Notes: generated by a model from the letters alone, not told the origin. DNA of 47,262 nt from Erythrobacteraceae bacterium CCH12-C2 (GCA_001556995.1 LSKF01000005.1:1-47262); one strand, 5' to 3'; counted from the stretch's first letter, positions 33,513 through 41,953 are shown. Made by a program: numbers and translations.

Positions 33513-34817
33513 TCAGTTCTGGATGAACACGCCTTCGAGGAAGACGATCTCGACATCGATACCCGTCGGCATCTCGATAACGGGCTGGTACTGCTCAGCG
33601 CGTTCGATGAGATATTGGGACAGGGTGCTGCCCGCGTTTGCCGCCCCGCCGCCGATGGCCTGGATGCCGACATCAGAGGCCGACGGGAGCACGGGATCCT
33701 GCGCAATGCGCGGGATCTGGTTGGCGCCTTGAAAGGCATTACCGACACCGCTCACGAGGCCCGCAAGGAACGCTTGTGTCGCCAAGCCGCCTTCACGGCT
33801 GACCACCCTGCCCCGCACCCCAGTCTTACCGCCAAAGCTGATGAAGCCCTTGACGTCGGAGACCGCGTAGCGACCGTTGGCCTGCGGGCATGTCATGCGC
33901 TGGAGCTTCACATAGACCTTCTCGCTTGAAAGGTCGCCGCGCGCCGCGCCGTTGACCAGGCATCCCTCGATCTTGGTCGTGAGCAGCTTGCCGTCCCGGT
34001 AGACCGACCGAGCCGGGCCGATGATCCGCAGCACGACCGGCAAGGGATCGGTCTGCGAGTTGACGCCCGCTGATGCATCGACCCCGACGATAACCCGCGC
34101 CTTCGCAATAGAGTTGGGAGGCAAGTAATTCGGGCTGTCCGTGTAGCTGGTCGAACCGCCACTAATCCGGGTTCCAGTCCCTGAAGGCCCGCCTTCGAAG
34201 GCGACGAGCTTGATCGAGCGAGGACTGTACGGCGAACCGGCCACCGCGGCTGCGGCCGCCGCCCCTGCCCCGCCCTGCGGAGCACCGCGCCCGGCTGCGG
34301 GACCAGTGGGGCCATACATGCCTAGAGGTGGCGGCATCGATACTGCGGCCCGCTGGGCGAGTTGCTGGCGAAGTTGATCGTTCTCGGTCTGATAGGCACT
34401 GACCACCCGCTGGCCGTCGGTCGCCATCGACTGGTTCTCGGCCTGAAGCGCTGCGATCTGTGCCTGCAGCGCATCGAGCCGCTGGTCCTGACCCTCGACA
34501 CCTCGCAGCTGGTTCTCAATACCTTGAATCTGCGCTTCGGACTGGGCCTGCCATTCCTGCTGGCCCATGTTCCTGTTGACCATGTCATCAGTGGAAACCT
34601 TGATTTCCTGACCATTTGCGACCTGTGCAGCCTCCTCGCCTGCATCGCCGCCGAAGATGTAGGCTGAACCAGCCACCAGAGCGACGAGCCCTGCGCCCGT
34701 CATCAGCATCATCTGCTTCTTCTTGACCGCGTCATTGGTGCCGAATTCCTCGACATCGACGGTGTCGTCGGCATCGAGCTGTTTGGGCTTGCGCTTGAAC
34801 GGGTTGGTGAAGTTCAT
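33513..34817 (-). CDS. traB: T4SS core channel protein TraB (VirB10 family)
   Basis: A 434-residue inner-membrane-anchored protein spanning the periplasm. A cytoplasmic tail (FKRKPKQLDADDTVDVEEFG) is followed by one membrane helix (about residues 37-56), a coiled coil (about residues 85-165, QIQGIENQLRGVEGQDQRLD and onwards), a Gly/Pro/Ala-rich hinge, and the VirB10-like beta domain with NYLPPNSIAKARVIVGVDAS and FISFGGKTGVRGRVVSREGG. It links TraK/TraV in the outer membrane to the inner-membrane motor. The start overlaps the traK stop (ATGA). Confidence 0.93.
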   Translation of the reverse strand: MNFTNPFKRKPKQLDADDTVDVEEFGTNDAVKKKQMMLMTGAGLVALVAGSAYIFGGDAGEEAAQVANGQEIKVSTDDMVNRNMGQQEWQAQSEAQIQGIENQLRGVEGQDQRLDALQAQIAALQAENQSMATDGQRVVSAYQTENDQLRQQLAQRAAVSMPPPLGMYGPTGPAAGRGAPQGGAGAAAAAAVAGSPYSPRSIKLVAFEGGPSGTGTRISGGSTSYTDSPNYLPPNSIAKARVIVGVDASAGVNSQTDPLPVVLRIIGPARSVYRDGKLLTTKIEGCLVNGAARGDLSSEKVYVKLQRMTCPQANGRYAVSDVKGFISFGGKTGVRGRVVSREGGLATQAFLAGLVSGVGNAFQGANQIPRIAQDPVLPSASDVGIQAIGGGAANAGSTLSQYLIERAEQYQPVIEMPTGIDVEIVFLEGVFIQN

Positions 34818-35638
34818 GGACGTCCTCCCACGGAGCTGGCCGCGATCTGGCCCGATGGCGTGATGATGTAGGCTGTGGTCACCTCGCCGCGGGCGAGCTC
34901 GGTCTTGACGACACTCACCGCGACGGCACTTCTCGGTGCGATGGTCTGCTCGTTCAGAACCGCGGCAGCCTTGCCGGTGTTCTCGATCCTGAGCACACGG
35001 CCGACAAGGTTGAGACCGTGATATTCGGTGATCATCTGGACCTTGAGGGGCCCCACCATTACCGGGCGCATCGAGGGTTGGCGGATCTCGAACCCGTCCA
35101 TGGCCTGAGATTGATACATCGCCTGGATCAGCGATGCCGAGGTCTCCTGCGGAGAGGCAGCACGCGCGAGCTCGGCAGGCCTCTCGCCGAGGATGTCGCG
35201 GTTCTCGACGAACACCTGATGGGCGCGATCGCCCTCAAGGCGGCAGGCAAACTTGTAGACGAAGCCCTTTGCCGTAGTGCCGAAGAACGAGACCTCGTTC
35301 TTGGTAAAGCCCTCGGGGACAGAGATGTAGATGTCGCCGCGCGTAGGCTCATTCACCACCGTGAAATCATCGACCTCATTCCCGGTTGTCAGTTTCGAGA
35401 CACTGGCAAAGCGATCATCCTTGAGGCTGACCCGCGTGAGACCCGATTTGGAGATCGTGCAGGCTACCTCGCTGTTGTCGGTGGCAAGAAGGGTCTCGTC
35501 TGCGAGCGCCGGTGAGGCCATCAGGAGAGCTCCTGCGACCACCAGACCTGCGCCGATGGTGCGACTGCTGAGACAAAGCGGACGGGCAGCGAGGGCTGTT
35601 CCACTTGCAAAGAGTCCCAACGCAAAAGGCGTGATCAT
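34814..35638 (-). CDS. traK: T4SS core secretin-like protein TraK (VirB9-like)
   Basis: A 274-residue exported protein of the outer-membrane core complex. The mature part (DNSEVACTISKSGLTRVSLK, FTVVNEPTRGDIYISVPEGF, KGFVYKFACRLEGDRAHQVF) is typical TraK. The N-terminus is odd: a first hydrophobic run (MITPFALGLFASGTALAARP) precedes a second, better signal peptide (GLVVAGALLMASPALA, cleavage near residue 46). The ATG overlaps the traE stop as ATGA, so the long form is supported by junction style. It is slightly longer than F TraK (242 residues). Confidence 0.91.
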   Translation of the reverse strand: MITPFALGLFASGTALAARPLCLSSRTIGAGLVVAGALLMASPALADETLLATDNSEVACTISKSGLTRVSLKDDRFASVSKLTTGNEVDDFTVVNEPTRGDIYISVPEGFTKNEVSFFGTTAKGFVYKFACRLEGDRAHQVFVENRDILGERPAELARAASPQETSASLIQAMYQSQAMDGFEIRQPSMRPVMVGPLKVQMITEYHGLNLVGRVLRIENTGKAAAVLNEQTIAPRSAVAVSVVKTELARGEVTTAYIITPSGQIAASSVGGRP

Positions 35639-36213
35639 GTCTCTTCCCCTTGTTCCTGACCTTCGACCTTGGAGATCATGCCGAAGCCGACAAGCTGCAG
35701 AGACAGCCCCGAATACTTCCAGGTGAAGCGAAAGCGCTTGTGCTCCGCCGTGACAGCCTTTGACCCAACGACTGTGTGAAGCGTGCCCGACACCTCCGAT
35801 GTCAGGGTGTCGGGATCGACACGGATTGCGCCGATCGTGAAGTACTGGCTGATGCTCGAATTGCCCTGCTCCTTGATGACCTTCATGAGGTCACGCTTGA
35901 GCGCCCCGTGGGCCTCGGGTGCGGCGATCTCGAGGATCGATTCCATCCAGTAGTTGAGGTTCTCAGGGCTGCGATTGAGCGCGATGAGCGCGGTATCGCG
36001 CGTCACCATCTCGAGATAGTCCTCCGAGACGCCGCTCGAGGATATGGTCAGGGGGCTACGCAGAACCGGTTGAAGCACGATCTCGCGGTCACGTGTGAAC
36101 CCGAAGATCAGAAGAAGAACCAGCAAGGCCGCGAGCGCCAGCACGGTGATACCCAGCATGTTGCGCTGCTTGAGTACCCGCTGCGATTTCGCCAGTCCGT
36201 AGGAATGGTCCAT
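35635..36213 (-). CDS. traE: T4SS inner-membrane protein TraE (VirB5/VirB8-position protein)
   Basis: A 192-residue protein with one N-terminal membrane helix (about residues 20-40, NMLGITVLALAALLVLLLIF) and a VirB8-like periplasmic domain. SEDYLEMVTRDTALIALNRS and LNYWMESILEIAAPEAHGAL match TraE, as do GAIRVDPDTLTSEVSGTLHT and the closing RFTWKYSGLSLQLVGFG. It starts 1 base after the traL stop and overlaps traK. Length matches F TraE (188). Confidence 0.93.
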   Translation of the reverse strand: MDHSYGLAKSQRVLKQRNMLGITVLALAALLVLLLIFGFTRDREIVLQPVLRSPLTISSSGVSEDYLEMVTRDTALIALNRSPENLNYWMESILEIAAPEAHGALKRDLMKVIKEQGNSSISQYFTIGAIRVDPDTLTSEVSGTLHTVVGSKAVTAEHKRFRFTWKYSGLSLQLVGFGMISKVEGQEQGEET

Positions 36214-36214
36214 G

Positions 36215-36499
36215 TCAGCCCACCATCATGCGAAGATGGGAGGGCGGCGTCGCCTTCAGTCCGGTAAAGCTCGACGGCAGGTACCAGTAGGCCATGTGGA
36301 ATACCCACGATGTGGCCCGGCCGGCTTTGAGCTTCCTAAAGCCCCACCATCCGAACACCGCCAGCACCAATCCGATCACGACGTGCTGCGTCAGAATGCC
36401 CCAGATGAACGGAACCGCCATCGCGAGGAACTCATCCAGCGTCCAGAAGCCGATCAGCTCCGGGTCGTCGAGATGCGAAGGAATGCTGTACCGATCCAT
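36215..36499 (-). CDS. traL: T4SS inner-membrane protein TraL (VirB3-like)
   Basis: A 94-residue VirB3-like protein with two membrane helices (about residues 24-40 and 42-55). The N-terminal YSIPSHLDDPELIGFWTLDE is a TraL hallmark and is followed by the helix-turn FGWWGFRKLKAGR and HMAYWYLPSS. Second gene of the transfer operon, 33 bp after traA. In F-type systems it supports pilus assembly at the inner membrane. Confidence 0.94.
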   Translation of the reverse strand: MDRYSIPSHLDDPELIGFWTLDEFLAMAVPFIWGILTQHVVIGLVLAVFGWWGFRKLKAGRATSWVFHMAYWYLPSSFTGLKATPPSHLRMMVG

Positions 36500-36532
36500 G
36501 ACTTACCGCCCTCCCCTAGGTTGTACGCCGCC

Positions 36533-36856
36533 TCAGATCGTCGCGGTGACGGTCGAGGTGACGATGGGGACGCCAGTGCCGGCACCCACGCCGACAGCGA
36601 CGGGAACGGCGACCTGGGCGAGGCTGAAGCGGCCCGAACCGAGCGCAACGAGGCCGCCGGCAAGGCTCATGACGGTGATGATCCGGCCGCCCGAACCTTC
36701 CAAAAAGTTCGTGAAGGTCGTCAGCGCCGTGTTGAAGGTGGTGTCCGCACCGGCATAGGCGACGCCGGACATCAGCAGCGTGGTCATGGCGAAGACCGCC
36801 AGGGCCAGCAGGATCGTGTGCGGCGACAGACCCTGCTTGATCGAGAGTGCACTCAT
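36533..36856 (-). CDS. traA: Conjugative pilin precursor TraA
   Basis: A 107-residue prepilin and first gene of the transfer operon. A long leader (residues 1-35, with a membrane helix TILLALAVFAMTTLLMSGVA and cleavage predicted after AYA) leaves a mature pilin of about 72 residues with two hydrophobic segments separated by a short basic loop (SGRFSLAQVAV), the usual pilin hairpin. F TraA has a 51-residue leader and a 70-residue mature subunit. ATG 36856 is preferred to 36874 because GGGGAA lies about 7 bases upstream. Order traA-traL-traE-traK-traB confirms identity. Confidence 0.87.
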   Translation of the reverse strand: MSALSIKQGLSPHTILLALAVFAMTTLLMSGVAYAGADTTFNTALTTFTNFLEGSGGRIITVMSLAGGLVALGSGRFSLAQVAVPVAVGVGAGTGVPIVTSTVTATI

Positions 36857-37365
36857 TGCAATTCCCCATTCCAAGGCCCCACGGGATTGCGGAACCCTGT
36901 TTAGAAAATGGGAAACGAATTAATGCTTCAAGTGAAATATGATTTACTTGCACTCGGTTCGTCGCAACTCGTCAATTATTTTCCTCATTCTAGGAATTTC
37001 GATGTCTTTTGTGGGAAACAGATTGCGACGCATGGCAGAAATTTTCGTCAACGCGGGAACTTCGCTCCTCCGCCATGGAATTTTTTTCCTCTGGGAATCA
37101 ATTAATTTCTCATCACGGCATTAGCCTGACCGAATGTGTCGCGCCGAGTCGACTTCGCCGCAGCATGTTGCGCGCGAGTCAAAATGCCTAGTCCAGATGA
37201 TTAAAGCTTGACAACTCGAAAGGCTGTTTAGTTAATAGAGTCGCTTGCGATCCGATATTTCTCAGGTCGACCGCGCAAATTATCTGTTTTTGTCGCCGTC
37301 TCCGAGTGCCAGAACAACGCATCTGCGCTCGGGGTTTCTTCAATAACCAGGGGGTCGCAAACGCC
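36857..37365. promoter_or_regulatory. AT-richer divergent control region between tra operon and XRE regulator
   Basis: About 500 bp without a gene, clearly less GC-rich than the surroundings. It must carry the leftward promoter of the tra operon and the rightward promoter of the regulator. Two related imperfect dyads stand out: TTCC-8-GGAA at about 36981-36996 and TTCC-4-GGAA at about 37086-37097, each followed by an AATTTC-like sequence. I found no convincing minus-strand sigma-70 promoter for traA; TTGACG occurs twice on that strand without a matching -10. An oriT could lie here but I cannot identify one. Confidence 0.5.
37208..37236 (+). promoter_or_regulatory. Sigma-70-like promoter for the XRE regulator
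   Basis: A perfect -35 TTGACA (37208-37213) is followed after 17 bases by GTTAAT (37231-37236), a 4/6 match to the -10 consensus. It faces the regulator gene at 37366, giving a leader of roughly 120 bases. Confidence 0.6.
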
Positions 37366-37854
37366 ATGGACAAAGGTTGGAACGAAGAACGCCGATTCGC
37401 TCGCTTCGAGCAATATCGTCTGGTGCTGGAAGAGGCCTGGCGGCGCAACGGAATGACGAACAAGCAGGTGGCCATGGCGACGGGCAGAGGGCCAAGCCTG
37501 ATCAGCAAAGTTAAGAACGGGCGAGCGAACATATGTGCTGATCTCAGGCATCAGCTGATTGACCTCTTCGAGCTCGATCGGGTCCGGCTTTTCATGGCCA
37601 TCGAGATAGTGGGCAATGGGATGCTCTATTTTGACCCGGCCTTCAAACATGTCTGCCATGCATCAATGTGCTTCGTGCAGGAGTTGCTGACCCTGATCGA
37701 TGAAGACATCAATCCGGAGCATAAGGCGTTGTTTGCAGCCTTTTCGGAGCAGACCATCAGCAGTGTCGCTGGCCAGGCCGGCTGCGAGGTCACAAGTCGC
37801 ATCACAGCAATCATTCCCACCCTAAACAATCTGGGGAGGCGATCGCAGTCCTAA
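37366..37854 (+). CDS. XRE-type HTH regulator next to tra operon
   Basis: A 162-residue protein with a helix-turn-helix near residues 27-50 (NGMTNKQVAMATGRGPSLIS followed by KVKNGRAN). The C-terminal 100 residues are helical with several cysteines and resemble no family I can name. It is divergent from the transfer operon and separated from it by the control region, so it probably regulates transfer or its own expression. ATG 37366 is chosen because AGGGGG lies about 11 bases upstream; the frame is open back to 37306. Confidence 0.74.
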   Translation: MDKGWNEERRFARFEQYRLVLEEAWRRNGMTNKQVAMATGRGPSLISKVKNGRANICADLRHQLIDLFELDRVRLFMAIEIVGNGMLYFDPAFKHVCHASMCFVQELLTLIDEDINPEHKALFAAFSEQTISSVAGQAGCEVTSRITAIIPTLNNLGRRSQS

Positions 37855-38041
37855 TCTCGGTCGCCGGGTCAAGGTGCAGTCTGAGAACGGACCGCTTTGG
37901 CTTTGGGTCAAACATCGCGAAGATTGCCCAAAACAGGTTCTGACAAGCTCTACCCCAAATTTGAATGCCTTGAACGCTCGGGTTGCTGATTTGGAGGCTT
38001 TCCGTTAATTGGAGCCTAGAAAACCTTCAAGGACCTCCCCA

Positions 38042-39244
38042 ATGGCATATTCAGATTCAGTGGTGGGTCAGATCGGCGATCTCGCTGATGCGGGCGAACG
38101 CATGATCGAGCGGCTTCGTCGCAAGGCCTTCCTGCCTGACAGCCGCAAGGGTCTCCATATCCGATTCGGAATTGCTGAGACAGCGCAGCTGCTCGGATGT
38201 TCAACCAACAGGATCCGAATGGCCGAAGAGGACGGCAGGCTCCCCCCTCCTCCGTCAGGCGAGAACGGAAGGCGTCTCGGCTACACAGTCGAGGACATAC
38301 TCCTCATGCGGCAAGTGCTCGACGCAAGTCCCGCCCGCGGCCCCAAAGACACGCCCGCCATGATCGCCGTCCAGAACTTCAAGGGCGGCGTCGGCAAATC
38401 GACCGTCACCACTCACCTCGCGCACTACTTCGCGGTTCAGGGCTACCGCGTCCTCGTCGTTGATTGCGACAGTCAGGCTACGACCACGACCCTGTTTGGG
38501 TTCAATCCGCACTTCAACATCACGAGGGAAGAGACCCTTTACCCGTATCTGTCGATTGATCCGACGCAAGCGGACCTTCTGTACGCGGTTAAGAACACGC
38601 CTTGGCCAAACGTCGACCTGATCCCGTCGAACCTCGAACTCTTCGACGTGGAATACGAGCTCGCAGCCTCGGGAGCAGACGGCCAGAATGTCCTTGCCGC
38701 GCGCTTTCGCAAATTGAAGCAGGGTCTGACCGATCTTGCCCGAAATTATGACGTCGTGATCCTCGATCCGCCTCCGGCGCTAGGAACGATTTCACTTGCA
38801 GTCATGCAAGCAGCGAACTCGCTGTTGGTACCCCTTGCGGCAACCACGCCGGACTTCTGCTCGACGGTGCAATTCCTCTCAATGATGGATCAGGTGATTG
38901 ATCAGCTGATCGAAGCCGGGGTAGCGGTGGAATACAATTTCGTTCGGCTCCTATGCTCAAAGTTCGACAGCGGTGATCCGAGCCACGAAATGGTGCGCGC
39001 CATCATGGAGCAGGCCTTCGGTCCCGCCCTGCTGCCCGTTCCCATCCTCGAGAGCGCCGAAATCAGCCACGCTGCACTGCGCATGATGACGATCTACGAA
39101 CTGGAGAAGCCTATCGGCACGTCACGGACGCACAAGCGATGCAGGTCCAACCTCGACGAAGCTCTCGGACAGGTTGAGCAACTTGTGCGGCAAGGCTGGG
39201 GACGGACCCAGGCCATTGATGAAGCCCTCCTCGTCAATGGTTGA
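38042..39244 (+). CDS. parA: Plasmid partition ATPase ParA with N-terminal MerR-like HTH
   Basis: A 400-residue Walker-type partition ATPase. The N-terminal 100 residues contain a DNA-binding segment (GIAETAQLLGCSTNRIRMAE, then a LGYTVEDILLMRQ box) like P1 ParA/MerR-type HTH regions, so it probably represses its own operon. The deviant Walker A KGGVGKST lies at residues 114-121, and further ParA motifs are VLVVDCDSQATTTTLFG (A') and YDVVILDPPPALG (Walker B). ATG 38042 is preceded by AAGGA about 9 bases away. parB follows after 80 bp and repA further on, so partition and replication genes are probably co-transcribed. Type Ia by size. Confidence 0.94.
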   Translation: MAYSDSVVGQIGDLADAGERMIERLRRKAFLPDSRKGLHIRFGIAETAQLLGCSTNRIRMAEEDGRLPPPPSGENGRRLGYTVEDILLMRQVLDASPARGPKDTPAMIAVQNFKGGVGKSTVTTHLAHYFAVQGYRVLVVDCDSQATTTTLFGFNPHFNITREETLYPYLSIDPTQADLLYAVKNTPWPNVDLIPSNLELFDVEYELAASGADGQNVLAARFRKLKQGLTDLARNYDVVILDPPPALGTISLAVMQAANSLLVPLAATTPDFCSTVQFLSMMDQVIDQLIEAGVAVEYNFVRLLCSKFDSGDPSHEMVRAIMEQAFGPALLPVPILESAEISHAALRMMTIYELEKPIGTSRTHKRCRSNLDEALGQVEQLVRQGWGRTQAIDEALLVNG

Positions 39245-39324
39245 GGCGACAGCATTTCTCGGGTCAAAATTGTGCGCTCGGAACCACATCGCGCCGCCAC
39301 TGACGGCACAATGAGAGGCCTACG

Positions 39325-40380
39325 ATGGCAAAGAAGCAAAAGGATTATCTGACCGCATTGCTGGCAGATGAGATCGACGGCCAGGAGGCAGAAGCGGCTA
39401 AAGGCGAGCCCGAAAGCGTGCCTACTCCGCGTACAGACAGGGCCCGCAGAAATTCACTTCTCGGACGCGAGAGCGCCCTCGCCCGGGTGGCCAGCGGCGA
39501 AGTCAGGCAGGTCACACAGATTGCGCTGGACCCCGCGCGCGTACGCCCATGGGCGGGCAACGCGCGCTCCTATAATCATCTCAATGAAGAGAATTGCCGC
39601 GAACTGATCGACGCTATCGTCGCCGAAGGGGGCCAGAAGGTTCCTGCTATTGTCCGCAGGGTGGAAGGCGATCCTGCGTTCGAGTTCGAGGTCATCGCAG
39701 GCACGCGCCGACACTGGTCAATTTCCTGGCTTCGCCAGAATTCCTATCCGGACATGAAGTTTCTCGCACAGGTTGCGGATCTCGACGACGAGGCGGCTTT
39801 CCGCCTGGCAGACATCGAAAATCGCGCCCGCAAGGATGTCTCTGATCTCGAAAGAGCCCGGAACTATGCCGCTGCGCTAAAAGCCCATTACGGCAATCAC
39901 CAGTCTCGGATGGCTGAACGGCTCAAGCTCTCGCAAAGCTGGCTTTCAAAGATGATCAAGGTTGCAACCATACCCGACGCAATCGTTGCAGCTTTTGCGT
40001 CTCCCGCCGACGTCCAGCTTAAGCCAGCCTACCCACTCGCGCAGGCATTGGGCGACTCAAAGAGAGCGGCAGCGATCCAGAGGGCCGCCAAGGATTTGGC
40101 AGCCATGCAGGCGCAGCTGCACAAGGAGGGGAAGCCCCCCTTCCCTGCCCAAGACGTCATCAAGGCTCTGCTGACAGCAGATCAAGCTCCACCAGAGAGC
40201 CGCGAGATCGTCTTGAATGGAGCGCACGACCGCCCAGCGGTAAGCCTGCAGCGTGCGAACCGGCAAGGTGTAACCCTGCGCCTGCACGCCGGGCACGGCC
40301 TTTCCGATGACGAGCTACTGGCGAAGGTGAAGCTGCTGCTTGAGACACTCGCCGCAGACGGCGGGGGACTTAAAAGATGA
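39325..40380 (+). CDS. parB: Plasmid partition protein ParB
   Basis: A 351-residue centromere-binding protein. Residues 55-150 form the ParB N-terminal domain (VRPWAGNARSYNHLNEENCR, then the CTPase-type box FEFEVIAGTRRHWSISWL), and an HTH follows near 195-215 (AERLKLSQSWLSKMIKVA). The protein ends with a short basic C-terminus where dimerisation would lie. The box GTRRHW corresponds to the GxRR motif of ParB CTPases. Its stop overlaps the start of a 41-codon ORF (ATGA) that carries two perfect palindromes, which are candidate ParB (parS) or RepA sites. Confidence 0.93.
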   Translation: MAKKQKDYLTALLADEIDGQEAEAAKGEPESVPTPRTDRARRNSLLGRESALARVASGEVRQVTQIALDPARVRPWAGNARSYNHLNEENCRELIDAIVAEGGQKVPAIVRRVEGDPAFEFEVIAGTRRHWSISWLRQNSYPDMKFLAQVADLDDEAAFRLADIENRARKDVSDLERARNYAAALKAHYGNHQSRMAERLKLSQSWLSKMIKVATIPDAIVAAFASPADVQLKPAYPLAQALGDSKRAAAIQRAAKDLAAMQAQLHKEGKPPFPAQDVIKALLTADQAPPESREIVLNGAHDRPAVSLQRANRQGVTLRLHAGHGLSDDELLAKVKLLLETLAADGGGLKR

Positions 40381-40502
40381 CCACCCCCCTGCCCTTATCA
40401 ATCAGCGTCACGCGATCGCCTGATTATTCCCCGGGGAATAATGGTCAGTCGAATTATTCCCCGGGGAATAATTTCTGCGGCGAAGGGGGCGATTCCCAAT
40501 GA
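40377..40502 (+). CDS. 41-aa bridging ORF between parB and repA
   Basis: A short open frame that starts inside the parB stop (ATGA) and whose own stop overlaps the repA start (ATGA). It encodes 41 residues with an exact internal duplication YSPGNN, produced because two identical palindromes lie 30 bp apart in the same frame. The exact overlaps at both ends suggest it is translated as a coupling leader between parB and repA, even if the peptide itself has no function. No ribosome binding site of its own is evident beyond coupling. It may alternatively be a chance frame; two overlaps plus a full open frame make chance less likely. Confidence 0.5.
   Translation: MTTPLPLSISVTRSPDYSPGNNGQSNYSPGNNFCGEGGDSQ
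40423..40472. repeat. Two identical perfect 20-bp palindromes upstream of repA
   Basis: Each copy is ATTATTCCCC joined directly to GGGGAATAAT, a perfect 20-bp dyad, at 40423-40442 and 40453-40472. The centres are 30 bp apart, close to three helical turns, so bound dimers would lie on roughly the same face. The repA ribosome binding site and start lie 20-30 bp downstream. Candidate parS centromere for ParB or operator for RepA/ParA autoregulation. In RNA each copy could fold into an 8-bp hairpin. Confidence 0.85.
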
Positions 40503-41734
40503 CGCAGGCAATCAAGAAGCGCGTTCCCGAGCAATTCGACCTCTTCCTGCCCTACCTCGCAGACATGCCGCTGCGTGACCAACGCGAGATGATGGAGCGC
40601 CCCTTCTTTTCGCTCGCTAAACGCAAACGGACCAAGCCGATCGAATACACTGCGCCGGACGGCAAGCTTTGGGTGCATGTGAGTGCCAATCCCGATTACG
40701 GCATGGCCACAATCTGGGACGCCGACATTCTGATTTATTGCGCCAGCCAACTGGCTGATATGTCCCGGCGCGGGGTGAACGATGTGCCCCGAAAGCTCCA
40801 CATCATGCCCTACGATCTACTCCGTGCAATCGGAAGGCCCACGACTGGCCGCGCCTACGAGCTTCTCGGACAGGCGCTTGATCGCCTCGTCTCGACAACG
40901 ATCAAGACCAACATTCGCGCCGAGAACCGCAGAGAGGCGACCTTTAGCTGGCTCGATGGCTGGACCCAGCTCGTGGACGAAAAGACCGAGCGAAGCCGTG
41001 GCATGACGCTCGAACTATCAAACTGGTTTTGGGAAGGTGTGATGATGAAGGGCGGTGTGCTCAGCATCGACCGCGCTTATTTCGATATCACAGGCGGCCG
41101 TGAGCGCTGGCTCTACCGGGTCGCCCGCAAGCATGCAGGCGGTGCAGGCCAAGCCGGATTTGCAATCTCGATGCCCGTTCTGTTCGAGAAATCGGGGGCC
41201 GAGGGTGAGTATCGCCGCTTCAAATTCGAGATCCTCAAGCTCGCTGAGAAAAATGTCCTGCCCGGCTATCGGCTTGTCATTGAGGAGGGAAGGGGGGCAG
41301 AACCACTTCTCAGAATGATTCGACTCACTGACTTGGCAGGTAGCTCCGCTGAGAATGAGGCGCACAAAAGTGGGTCTGCCCCAGTATCAGAGGCGCTCAA
41401 GCCAGAACCAATTCGGGCAGTTAAATTGAAAGATCCCGAGACAACAGCCGCCGAGTCTCCCCAGGAGGAGACCCCGCTGTTTTTTGACGCCCGTACTCTT
41501 GTTCGATCCGCTGTCGCTGGCTTGTCCGACAAAGCGACGCGCGGGATGATAACGGATGAAACCATCGCCTATCTACGTGAGAAATGCCCGGGCTGGGACC
41601 TCTACGCTCTCCATGCCGAATTCGAGGCATGGGTGAACGCGGACCCAGCACGGACGCCCGCGAGCTGGCAGAAGGCCTTCATCGGTTGGGTTAAACGCCA
41701 TCACGAGAAGCACAAGCACGAGCTGCGCAGATAA
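40499..41734 (+). CDS. repA: Plasmid replication initiator RepA (RPA/TrfA-like family)
   Basis: A 411-residue initiator. The region KRVPEQFDLFLPYLADMPLR to about residue 260 matches replication-initiator protein A-like proteins of alphaproteobacteria, with IWDADILIYCASQLADM, PTTGRAYELLGQALDRLVST, TLELSNWFWEGVMMKGGVLS and the winged-helix-like GGRERWLYRVARKHAG. A variable linker (about residues 280-330) joins a C-terminal helical domain with CPGWDLYALHAEFEAWVN that resembles the tail of such initiators. ATG 40499 has AAGGGGGC about 9 bases upstream. It would bind the iterons at 41954-42065 and recruit host helicase; copy number may be set through the upstream palindromes. Confidence 0.9.
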   Translation: MTQAIKKRVPEQFDLFLPYLADMPLRDQREMMERPFFSLAKRKRTKPIEYTAPDGKLWVHVSANPDYGMATIWDADILIYCASQLADMSRRGVNDVPRKLHIMPYDLLRAIGRPTTGRAYELLGQALDRLVSTTIKTNIRAENRREATFSWLDGWTQLVDEKTERSRGMTLELSNWFWEGVMMKGGVLSIDRAYFDITGGRERWLYRVARKHAGGAGQAGFAISMPVLFEKSGAEGEYRRFKFEILKLAEKNVLPGYRLVIEEGRGAEPLLRMIRLTDLAGSSAENEAHKSGSAPVSEALKPEPIRAVKLKDPETTAAESPQEETPLFFDARTLVRSAVAGLSDKATRGMITDETIAYLREKCPGWDLYALHAEFEAWVNADPARTPASWQKAFIGWVKRHHEKHKHELRR

Positions 41735-41766
41735 CCAACCTGTGTGTGAATACCGCTAGAATCGGA

Positions 41767-41781
41767 CGCCACTGAGTGGCG
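41767..41781. other. Short hairpin after repA
   Basis: CGCCAC (41767-41772) and GTGGCG (41776-41781) form a 6-bp stem with a 3-base loop, 33 bp after the repA stop. There is no T run, so it is not a clear rho-independent terminator; it may slow transcription into the origin region. Confidence 0.4.
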
Positions 41782-41953
41782 AAGGCTCAGTGAGTGAGGG
41801 CCCATGCGTGCGAAGCGTTCCAAATGTGTCGTGTCGATCAGGGGCGCATGCGCTCGAATGGTAACGCCAAGGCAAGATTGAAGCTCTTCTCCCAACCTCG
41901 CCTCGATAATGATTCAATTTGTCTCGCTCCTGACCCCCATAAGACCGGATTTC

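Noticed and set aside
36857..37365. oriT in the tra control region
   Set aside because: No nic-like motif or relaxase gene is visible, and dyads fit regulator sites better.
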